Below, piece by piece: positions 7,514 to 14,864 of a stretch of DNA of 37,927 nt. Made by a program: the position numbers and the translations under genes. Source of the DNA: Acidimicrobiaceae bacterium. GTDB lineage: Bacteria > Actinomycetota > Acidimicrobiia > Acidimicrobiales > RAAP-2. The notes beneath the pieces are model-generated. The model saw only the letters and a program-made list of their open reading frames with translations. It searched no databases and had not been told where the DNA came from. Numbering within the stretch: the first letter of the stretch is position 1; the number at the start of each line of letters is the position of its first letter. Location: contig DAHUYG010000056.1 of assembly GCA_027315315.1 (NCBI GenBank), positions 1 through 37,927 of the forward strand. Direction: 5' to 3'.

Positions 7514-10500
7514 TCAGACCGCCGAGGCGCCGAGGTACGACTCGACCACGCGGGGGTGGCGGAGCACCTCGTCGGGGAGTCCGGAGGCCACCACCGCCCC
7601 GGTGTCGAGGGCGACGATCCTGTCGGCCAGCTCCTTGGTCAGGCCCATGTCGTGCTCGATCAGCATGAGGCTGCACCGCAGGCCGGTCTTGATGTCGCGC
7701 AGCACCGGCCCGAGCGCCTCGGTCTCGGCCTGCGCGAGGCCGGCCGACGGCTCGTCGAGGAGGATCACCGAGGGGCGCTGGGCCACGATCACGGCGAGCT
7801 CGAGCAGGCGGCGCAGTCCTGTCGAGAGGTCGGATCCCAGGTGGTCCTTGTAGTCGCCCAGGCCCAGCATGTCGAGGACCTCGTCGGCCGCGATCGCCAG
7901 CTTCTTCTCGGCCCGGCGGACGGTCGGCGAGCACGCCATCGTGAGCAGCACGCCGGGGGTCTTCACCCGGCGGGCCACCGCCAAAGACACCGTCTCTTCG
8001 ACCGTGAGCCCCGGCCACAGGCGGGCCGCCTGGAACGACCGCCCGAGCCCGAAGGCGGCGCGCTGGAACGCCGGCCAGTCGCTGATGTCGGTCCCGTGCA
8101 TCTCGATCCGCCCGGCGTTCGGGCGCAGCTGCCCCGAGATGATCTCGAACACGGTCGTCTTGCCAGCGCCGTTCGGGCCGATGAGCCCCAGGATCTCGCC
8201 GTTGTTGAGCTCGAGGCTCACGTCGTCGACCGCCAGCACGCCGCCGAAGCGCTTCACGATCCCGCTCGCCGAGAGGACGGCGCCCGTCCCCTCGGCGCGC
8301 CGGGGGGCCCCCGCCTCGTCCACCTTGAGGTTCCCGAGGGCAGTCGCCCCGAGCGCTCCCCCGCCGCCCGCCGGAACGGCGTCGCCGCGCGCCGCCATCC
8401 CGGTCCCCCCGACCGCCTGCTGGCGGGCGCCCTCCAGCAGGACCGAACGGACGATCTCCTGGTGCTCGATGAGCTCGGCGGTCGGCCCGTGGAAGACCAC
8501 CTGCCCCTTCTCCATGAAGGTGGCCCGGGCGGTCATGCGCAGGGCGAGGTTGACCGACTGCTCCACCAAGATGACGGCGGTCCCCCGCCGGTTGATCTCC
8601 TGGACGATCTCGAGCAGCGACTCGAGGACGGTGGGGGCGAGGCCCAAGGAGAGCTCGTCGATGATGAGGAGCCGGGGCTGGGCGATGAAGGCCATGGCCA
8701 GGCTGAGCATCTGCTGCTCGCCGCCCGACAGGCTGCCGGCCTGGGTGCCGAGGCGCCGCTCCAGGGACGGGAAGTAGCCGAGGACGGTCTTGGTGGCGCT
8801 CTTCACGTAGGCGGCGTCCTTGTCGTACATCCACCCGGCCATGCGCATGTTGTCGGCGGTGCTGAGGCCGGGGAAGACCCCGCGGTCGCCCGGGACCATC
8901 GCGATGCCCTGGCGCACGATGCGGGTGGTGTCGAGCGTGGTGATCGGCTGCCCGTCGAAGAGCACCTCGCCGGCGGTCGGCGTGATGAGGCCGGTCAAGG
9001 TGCGCACGAGGGTCGACTTTCCTGCGCCGTTGGTCCCGAGGAGCGCCACCATCTCGCCGTCGTCGATGTCGAAGTCCACCCCGAAGAGGACCTTCGCCGT
9101 GTCGTAGCCGGCCTCCACCCCCCGGGCCATGAGCAGCTTGCCGTGGCCCTCCAGGCGGTCCCGGCGCACCTGGATGTCCGCCCTGACCGAGGACTCGAGC
9201 CGGGCGATGTCGTCGGCCAGGTACCGCGAGGTCCGCGCCAGCACGAGCGTGCCCATGAGGATCAGCGGGGCGAAGAGCCAGAAGGTGGCCCGGAACCCGA
9301 AGTCGTTGCCGATGGTGGCGCCGAAGGTGGACCCGACGGTCCCAACCGGGCCCACCGCGATGATGCCGATCTGGAACCAGATCGAGCTCAGGGCGAAGCC
9401 GAGCGTCATGAGGCGCTGGGGCAGGGCGACCGAGAGCGTGGCGTAGACGCCGGCCACGACGAAGGCCGCCGCGCCGGCAAAGACGATGTCGGCCACGATC
9501 ACCGGCACCACGCTCGGGCTGGTCGCGAGCACGACGCTCGCCAGGCACGCGGTGAGCGCAGCGCGCACCAGCATCGTGACGCCGCGGTTGGGGTCGTTGC
9601 GCAACAGCCTCGGCATGACGAACCCGGCCACCAGCACGCCGAGCGCCGCGCCGGCCAGGGCCAGGTCCTGCTCGAGGCGCCTGGCGTTGGCGTTCTGGTG
9701 GAAGACGTTCAGATAGAGGAGCCCGACGTAGTAGTTGATCCCGATGAAGCAGACCGAGAGCAGCGGGAGGGCCCGGTACAGGGTCCGGATCGACGGGACG
9801 CTGAAGAGCACCCGTGCCGCCTCGGGCAGGGTGGCCGGCCCCTCGACGCTCTTTTTCAGCGCGGCGTCCTGTGCGTCCTCCTTTTTCACCGGGAGCAGCC
9901 GGCTGCCGATGAAGGCGAGCAGGAGGGCGAGGCCGGCCAGGGCGAGCAGCGGCGCCTCCCACCCGAAGGCCCGGCCGAAGAGATAGGCGACCGGCGCGGC
10001 CAGCGCGATCGCCCCGACGCCGACGAAGCGGTGGGCGAGGATCGCCCGGGTCCGGATCTCGGGCGGGTAGTACTGAGCAAGCGCGCCGTGCTGGGTCGAG
10101 GTGAGCAGTCCGCTCATCGACACCGCGAGGAAGATGCCGAAGTACAAGAGCACGGTGTTGGGCGTGATGCCGGCCATGGCCAGCACGAAGGTGAAGACGC
10201 CAAGCGCGACCATCCCACCGATGGCGAAGCGCCAACGGTTGTTGCGGTTGGCGGCCACCGCGACGGGCAGGTCGAGACCCATGCCGAGCTGGACCTGCTG
10301 CGCGATGGCGCCGGTGAGGACGACCAGGGCGGAGTGGTAGGAGTCCTGGATCCCGACGAACTGCAGCACGATCAACATGCCCGACATGAGCAGGCAGAAG
10401 TTGAAGGACATCAGCACGGCGAGCGGGATGATCGGGTAGGGCGCGGTCAGGCGCCTCAAGTCGAGGGGGTGCAGGCGCTCGCGCTCGAGCCTCGGGTCCG

Positions 10501-10528
10501 CCTCTGCGCTGGCGACGGTGAGGGTCAT
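7514..10528 (-). CDS. MFS-like membrane domain fused to LivF-type and LivG-type ATPases
   Basis: One uninterrupted frame encodes 1004 residues with three modules that are normally separate. Residues about 30-435 are a polytopic membrane domain of the major-facilitator type, with around 11-12 hydrophobic helices and loop motifs such as YYPPEIRTRAILAHRF. Residues about 463-700 are a LivF-type ATPase: Walker A GTNGAGKST (498-506), signature LSGGE (600-604), Walker B LLIIDE (620-625), and the LivF-style VEQS in place of an H-loop histidine. After a Gly/Ala linker (about 705-750), residues 750-1004 are a LivG-type ATPase: Walker A GPNGAGKTT (784-792), signature LSTGL (901-905), Walker B VILLDE (921-926) and H959. 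The start ATG overlaps the stop of the LivH-LivM gene by 4 nt. The two ATPases should power the permease. The job of the MFS part is unknown: a second transporter, a membrane anchor or a substrate channel are all possible. Confidence 0.94.
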   Translation of the reverse strand: MTLTVASAEADPRLERERLHPLDLRRLTAPYPIIPLAVLMSFNFCLLMSGMLIVLQFVGIQDSYHSALVVLTGAIAQQVQLGMGLDLPVAVAANRNNRWRFAIGGMVALGVFTFVLAMAGITPNTVLLYFGIFLAVSMSGLLTSTQHGALAQYYPPEIRTRAILAHRFVGVGAIALAAPVAYLFGRAFGWEAPLLALAGLALLLAFIGSRLLPVKKEDAQDAALKKSVEGPATLPEAARVLFSVPSIRTLYRALPLLSVCFIGINYYVGLLYLNVFHQNANARRLEQDLALAGAALGVLVAGFVMPRLLRNDPNRGVTMLVRAALTACLASVVLATSPSVVPVIVADIVFAGAAAFVVAGVYATLSVALPQRLMTLGFALSSIWFQIGIIAVGPVGTVGSTFGATIGNDFGFRATFWLFAPLILMGTLVLARTSRYLADDIARLESSVRADIQVRRDRLEGHGKLLMARGVEAGYDTAKVLFGVDFDIDDGEMVALLGTNGAGKSTLVRTLTGLITPTAGEVLFDGQPITTLDTTRIVRQGIAMVPGDRGVFPGLSTADNMRMAGWMYDKDAAYVKSATKTVLGYFPSLERRLGTQAGSLSGGEQQMLSLAMAFIAQPRLLIIDELSLGLAPTVLESLLEIVQEINRRGTAVILVEQSVNLALRMTARATFMEKGQVVFHGPTAELIEHQEIVRSVLLEGARQQAVGGTGMAARGDAVPAGGGGALGATALGNLKVDEAGAPRRAEGTGAVLSASGIVKRFGGVLAVDDVSLELNNGEILGLIGPNGAGKTTVFEIISGQLRPNAGRIEMHGTDISDWPAFQRAAFGLGRSFQAARLWPGLTVEETVSLAVARRVKTPGVLLTMACSPTVRRAEKKLAIAADEVLDMLGLGDYKDHLGSDLSTGLRRLLELAVIVAQRPSVILLDEPSAGLAQAETEALGPVLRDIKTGLRCSLMLIEHDMGLTKELADRIVALDTGAVVASGLPDEVLRHPRVVESYLGASAV

Positions 10529-12804
10529 GCCCGGCGGTGGTCCTCGGCCTCGCCCGGCGCCCCGTCGGCCTGCGTGCCCGGCGAGACGGCGAGGACCGTG
10601 CCGTCGCCGGCCGCGACCGCGGATTCGAGGTGTTCGGCCGCCTCGGTGGCCGAGGCGATGAGCATCCCCTCGCCGACCTGGCCCGCCGGCTCGCGGGCGA
10701 GCAGGAGGCCCCCCGGGGACATGTGCCTGCGTCGCGCCACCAGGGCGATCAGCACGTCGCGCACCCGGTACATGATCCCGCTCAGCCCCTCGGGTAGGAC
10801 GACGAGGAGCAGCAGGATCGCCCCGCCGTTGATCAGCTGGGCCCACCCCGAGGGCAAGAAGTAGGTCGCCGCCCACACCGCGAAGGCCCCGACGACGACG
10901 CCCGGGAGCGAGCCCAGGCCGCCGATGACCACCATGGTGAAGAGCGCGATGTCGACGTCGGTGGTGAACGAGCCGTTGTTCACCCCCTGCTGCTGGACCA
11001 CGAACAGCGCGCCGCCGAACCCGGCGATCGCGCCCGAGATCACGAACGCGGTGAGCTTCTGGCGGGTGGTGTTGAGCGCGGACGCGCGCGCCGCCGCCTC
11101 GTTGTCCCGGGTCGCGATGAGGCTCCGCCCGACGTGGCTCCGCCGGAGCGACCGCACCGCCATCAGGGCCACGAAGAACCCGATCAGGCAGAAGTAGTAA
11201 ATGTCGGTGTTCGAGCTCAACAGCGAGGACGACCCGAAGAGCGAGGGCCGGTTGGCCGACGGCGTCACGAGCCAGGTCAGATACGAGGGCGAGAGCAGGT
11301 AGACGTACGCGCAGTACCCGAACGCGAGCGTCGTGACCGCGAGGTAGGGGCCCTGGATGCGCAGTGCCGGGAGACCCATCAACAGCGCGACGCCGGCGCC
11401 GACGACGACCGCCACCGCGAGGGCGGCGAAGAAGTCCCAGCCGTGGCGCGCGTAGAGATCCGAGGACACCGCGCCGGCCAGCCCGGCGAAGCCCGCCTGG
11501 CCGAGGGAGATCTGCCCCGTCCACCCGGTGAGGACGAGAAGCGACAGCCCGATGATGGCGTAGATGAGGATGTAGCCGGCCAGATAGGTCTGGGAGTCCG
11601 ACAGGATCACCGGCAAAAGGACCGCCACCGCGACCAACGCGAGCTTGAGGCCCCGCATCGTCCAGCGCACCTCGGGCAGGGCCATGAGCGCGCGGGGGAT
11701 CGGGCGGACCGCGGCGACCGCCCGCCAGGTCGACTGGTCGGTCTCGGCGACCCGGCTGTAGCTCTTCCGCTGGAGCAGCAGGGCGGCGATGATCACGAGG
11801 ACGAGGGTGGCGTCGACGAACGTCACGTTCGAGTACGTCCAGGTCGCACCGGCGTCGAAGATGCCGATGGCGATCGCCGCCACCGCGGTGCGCGGCATCG
11901 ACTCCATCCGTCCGATGACCGCCGCGGCCAGGATCCGGATCAAGGTGTCGCTGCTCCCGGTCGTGACCGTCTGGAACCCGCCGAAGCCGAGCACGGGGGT
12001 CTGGAGCAGGATCGCCACCGTCGAGAGCAGGGCGGCCACGACCCAGATGATCGTGTCGAGGCGGGGCACGGAGACCCCGAGGAGGGTGGCCCGCACGCCG
12101 TTCTCCGAAGCGGCCCGGATGGCCAGCCCGTAGCGGGAGCGCCGCATGAAGAGGGCCAGGGCGGCCACGATGACCACGGTCCCAATGAAGGCGACGATGT
12201 CGTTCCCGGAGAACACCACCGGGTTGATCGTGAACTGCCAGTGCAGCGGGGTGTTGAAGCTCTGATGGGCGGCGGCCGTCGTGCAGGACTGGTTGGTGGC
12301 CGGGTTGCAGAAGAGGATCGGGATCAACGCCGAGATGCCGCCCAGCCCCTGGGCGAGGCCGATCGTCGCCACCGTCAAGATGAGCCGCGAGCTGTTGCGG
12401 AAGTGCCTCGGGAGCAGGCTCAGGATCGCCCCGATGATGAGGGCGGCGACGATCCCGGTGAGACACGAGAGGACGAAGTTCACGCCGTAGGTGACGTTGA
12501 GCTCGATCGCCAGGATCGCAGCGATCACCCCGATCGCGGGCTGGGCGAAGTTAATGATCCGGTTGCCGCGATAGACGAGGACGATCCCGATGGCAAGCAG
12601 GGCGTAGATCGATCCGTAGATGACCCCGAGGAGCACGATCCCGAGGGGAAGGCCCTTCGGGAGGACGTGGTCGAGGACCACCCAGGCGACCAGCGCGATC
12701 GCGGCCCACAGGAGCTGGCTGCGGAGGCCCCAGAGGCCATCGCGCACCCGGTCGAACAACGGGCCCCGGGGCTCGTCCTCTGCGATTAGGGGCGTTGCCA
12801 CCAC
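10525..12804 (-). CDS. LivH-LivM fused branched-chain amino acid-type ABC permease
   Basis: A 759-residue integral membrane protein joining two permease subunits. Residues about 40-345 are LivH-like, with the RRSRYGLAIRAASENGVRATLLGVSV cytoplasmic loop that contacts the ATPase. Residues about 385-690 are LivM-like, with GQISLGQAGFAGLAG and the VGRSLIATRDNEAAARA loop followed by KLTAFVISGAIAGFGGALF. A tail of about 70 hydrophilic residues follows the last helix. The start is one of two adjacent GTG codons (12804 or 12801), about 9 nt downstream of a GGGGGAGGG ribosome site. The stop overlaps the next gene as ATGA. It forms the membrane pore of the Liv-type importer encoded by this three-gene operon. 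LivH-LivM fusions are known in actinobacteria. The fused partner next door is the unusual part. Confidence 0.93.
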   Translation of the reverse strand: MVATPLIAEDEPRGPLFDRVRDGLWGLRSQLLWAAIALVAWVVLDHVLPKGLPLGIVLLGVIYGSIYALLAIGIVLVYRGNRIINFAQPAIGVIAAILAIELNVTYGVNFVLSCLTGIVAALIIGAILSLLPRHFRNSSRLILTVATIGLAQGLGGISALIPILFCNPATNQSCTTAAAHQSFNTPLHWQFTINPVVFSGNDIVAFIGTVVIVAALALFMRRSRYGLAIRAASENGVRATLLGVSVPRLDTIIWVVAALLSTVAILLQTPVLGFGGFQTVTTGSSDTLIRILAAAVIGRMESMPRTAVAAIAIGIFDAGATWTYSNVTFVDATLVLVIIAALLLQRKSYSRVAETDQSTWRAVAAVRPIPRALMALPEVRWTMRGLKLALVAVAVLLPVILSDSQTYLAGYILIYAIIGLSLLVLTGWTGQISLGQAGFAGLAGAVSSDLYARHGWDFFAALAVAVVVGAGVALLMGLPALRIQGPYLAVTTLAFGYCAYVYLLSPSYLTWLVTPSANRPSLFGSSSLLSSNTDIYYFCLIGFFVALMAVRSLRRSHVGRSLIATRDNEAAARASALNTTRQKLTAFVISGAIAGFGGALFVVQQQGVNNGSFTTDVDIALFTMVVIGGLGSLPGVVVGAFAVWAATYFLPSGWAQLINGGAILLLLVVLPEGLSGIMYRVRDVLIALVARRRHMSPGGLLLAREPAGQVGEGMLIASATEAAEHLESAVAAGDGTVLAVSPGTQADGAPGEAEDHRRA

Positions 12805-13271
12805 GGCCCCGCCCTCCCCCGATCGATGCGGCGTGGTCCAGGCACCGGGAACCCGGCGAGGGCATCGATGATCGTCAACGCACCGCCCCCCGGCTCGCTC
12901 GGCGCCCGAAACCCTGCAATCGTTTCTACGACGACGGGTCGGTATTGTAACGCCCGCAGCCTCCGGGTGGCGAGGCGTCCGGGGGGCGGCGATGCGTCCG
13001 GGGGGCGTCGTCGTCGGGGGGCCGGAGGATCGAAGGGGGTGGGCACGCTCGTTCCTCGGGCGACAGGACGCGCAGGCACCAGGGCGGCGCGCGCTGCACG
13101 TCCGCCCGGCGCCGTCGACCCGCTCGCCCGCTCCCCCGCCCCCACCCAGGAGATGTCCGCACAGCTCAACGGCAAGAAAGGCAACAGCATCGTGGCAATC
13201 GACAACGCCAGACCCCTCGGTCCAAGAGTGGCCGGGCGACCCTCCGCCGCTCCCCTCGGGGGTGTCCTCCG
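12805..13271. other. Intergenic region between divergent Liv operon and acyl-CoA ligase
   Basis: This 467-nt stretch holds no gene I can support. Open frames crossing it are Arg/Pro/Gly-rich artefacts of high GC. It should contain the promoters of both flanking genes. The best element is a TACAAT box on the minus strand at 12944-12949. I see no riboswitch-like or terminator structure. Confidence 0.6.
12944..12949 (-). promoter_or_regulatory. Candidate -10 box for the Liv operon
   Basis: TACAAT on the minus strand is one mismatch from the sigma-70 consensus TATAAT. It lies about 140 nt upstream of the LivH-LivM start, leaving a 5' leader of roughly 130 nt. The -35 region at the proper distance is GC-rich and unconvincing. 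Confidence 0.4.
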
Positions 13272-14840
13272 ATGACCGAGGCCGGGACCGACGAGCGGCT
13301 CGAGTACGCGCAGCGGGGCATGCTGCTCGCCTGGTGGGCGCGCCAGCAGCCCGACGCGCCGGCCATCATCAGCCCCTGGGGCTCGCGGACCTACTCCGAG
13401 CTCAATGCCAAGGCCAACCAGCTGGCCCGGGCCCTCCGGGCGCGCGGGGTGACGCCCGGGAGCTCGGCTGCCCTCATCTCGGGCAACCTGCCCGAGTTCT
13501 CCGAGGTGTCCTTCGCCACCCAGCGCAGCGGCATCCGCCTCACCCCGGTCAACTGGCACCTGACCGGCGAGGAGGCCGGCTACGTGGTGGACAACTGCGA
13601 GGCCACAGCGCTCATCGCGGACGCCCGCCACGGCGAGGCCGCCGCCATCGCCGCCAAGGCCGCCCCGAGCGCGACGGTGCGCCTGGCCATCGGCGGCGAG
13701 ATCGAGGGCTTCGAGTCCTACGCCGAGGCGGTCGGGGCCGAGGACGGCGCCGACATCGAGGACGCCACACCAGGCAACCAGATGCTCTACACGTTGGGCA
13801 CGACGGGTCGCCCGAAGGGCGTGACCCGCCCCCAGGCCCCCCGCCAGGTCGGGGTGCTGGGCAACCTGTTCGACTACGTGGCGGGCCAGGACCGCAACCT
13901 GTGCACCGGGCCCCTGTACCACGCCGCCCCGCTCGCGTTCTCCCACCTGATCCCGCTCGCCTCGGGCGCGGGCGTCGTGACGATGGAGCGCTGGGACGCC
14001 GAGGAGGCCCTCGGGTTGATCCAGGAGCACCGGATCACCCACACCCACATGGTCCCCACCATGTTCGTGCAGCTCCTGAAGCTCCCAAGGGAGGTCCGGG
14101 ACCGCTACGACGTGTCCTCGTTGCGCCACGTCCTGCACGGCGCGGCGCCCTGCCCGGTGCACGTGAAGCACGCGCTCATCGAGTGGCTCGGGCCGGTCGT
14201 CTTCGAGTACTACGCGGCGACCGAGGGGACCGGCACCTTCGTCGACTCCCAGACCTGGCTGTCGCGCCCGGGCACGGTCGGCAAGGTGATGCCGCCGGAC
14301 CAGGTGAGGATCGGCGACGACGAGGGCAACGAGCTCCCCCACAACGAGGTGGGCACCGTCTACCTGAAGGCGCCCGACGTCGGCCGCTTCGAGTACTTCA
14401 AGGCCAAGGACAAGACCGACTCGGCCTACCGGGGCGACTACTACACGCTCGGCGACGTCGGCTACATGGACGACGACGGGTTCTTGTTCTTGACCGACCG
14501 CTCCGTCGACCTCATCATCACCGGCGGCGTGAACGTGTACCCGACCGAGATCGACGCGGTGCTGATCGCCCACCCCAAGGTGGCCGACTGCGCCACCATC
14601 GGGGTCCCGAGCGACGAGTGGGGCGAGGACGTGAAGTCGGTCGTCGAGCTGGCCGAGGGCGTCGAGCCGAGCCGGGATCTCGAGGCCGAGCTCATCGAGT
14701 TCGTCCGGGACCGGCTGGCCCACTTCAAGTGCCCGAAGACCATCGACTTCATCGACGAGCTGCCCCGGCAGGACAACGGGAAGATCTACCGGCGCCGTCT
14801 TCGCGACCAGTACCGGAAGGCGGCCGAGGAGGCCCGCTGA
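13272..14840 (+). CDS. Fatty-acyl/carboxylate-CoA ligase (AMP-forming)
   Basis: A 522-residue ANL-superfamily enzyme that would activate a carboxylic acid with ATP and transfer it to CoA. Motifs in order: the P-loop YTLGTTGRPKGV (173-184), the YYAATEGTG motif near residues 314-322 that binds the adenylate, the hinge/ribose region with YTLGDVGYMDDDG and DRSVDLIITGGVNVYPTEIDAVL, and the C-terminal catalytic lysine in DNGKIYRR. The residue after YT is Leu (L175), where most relatives have Ser or Gly. The rest of the loop is intact. The gene is divergent from the Liv operon and has no adjacent beta-oxidation gene. The enoyl-CoA hydratase at 2843-3634 could act in the same pathway, but they are 10 kb apart. 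The substrate (fatty, aromatic or other acid) cannot be told from sequence. Confidence 0.9.
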   Translation: MTEAGTDERLEYAQRGMLLAWWARQQPDAPAIISPWGSRTYSELNAKANQLARALRARGVTPGSSAALISGNLPEFSEVSFATQRSGIRLTPVNWHLTGEEAGYVVDNCEATALIADARHGEAAAIAAKAAPSATVRLAIGGEIEGFESYAEAVGAEDGADIEDATPGNQMLYTLGTTGRPKGVTRPQAPRQVGVLGNLFDYVAGQDRNLCTGPLYHAAPLAFSHLIPLASGAGVVTMERWDAEEALGLIQEHRITHTHMVPTMFVQLLKLPREVRDRYDVSSLRHVLHGAAPCPVHVKHALIEWLGPVVFEYYAATEGTGTFVDSQTWLSRPGTVGKVMPPDQVRIGDDEGNELPHNEVGTVYLKAPDVGRFEYFKAKDKTDSAYRGDYYTLGDVGYMDDDGFLFLTDRSVDLIITGGVNVYPTEIDAVLIAHPKVADCATIGVPSDEWGEDVKSVVELAEGVEPSRDLEAELIEFVRDRLAHFKCPKTIDFIDELPRQDNGKIYRRRLRDQYRKAAEEAR

Positions 14841-14864
14841 CCGGCCCCGGCGGGTGGCTCTGGG

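Noticed and set aside
7514-10528. Splitting the MFS-LivF-LivG frame into separate genes
   Set aside because: There is no stop codon or frameshift between the modules, and no ribosome site with a start at the module borders that would be needed for separate translation.
5007-10864. Very long plus-strand open frames opposite the Liv operon (about 5007-7853 and 7556-10864)
   Set aside because: They are rich in Arg, Gly, Asp and His, have no domain motifs, and run antisense to genes with complete motifs. They are artefacts of high GC codon positions.
12826-13275. Open frame in the region between the Liv operon and the CoA ligase
   Set aside because: It has no ribosome site, its composition is biased to Arg, Pro and Gly, it covers the divergent promoter region and overlaps the ligase start.
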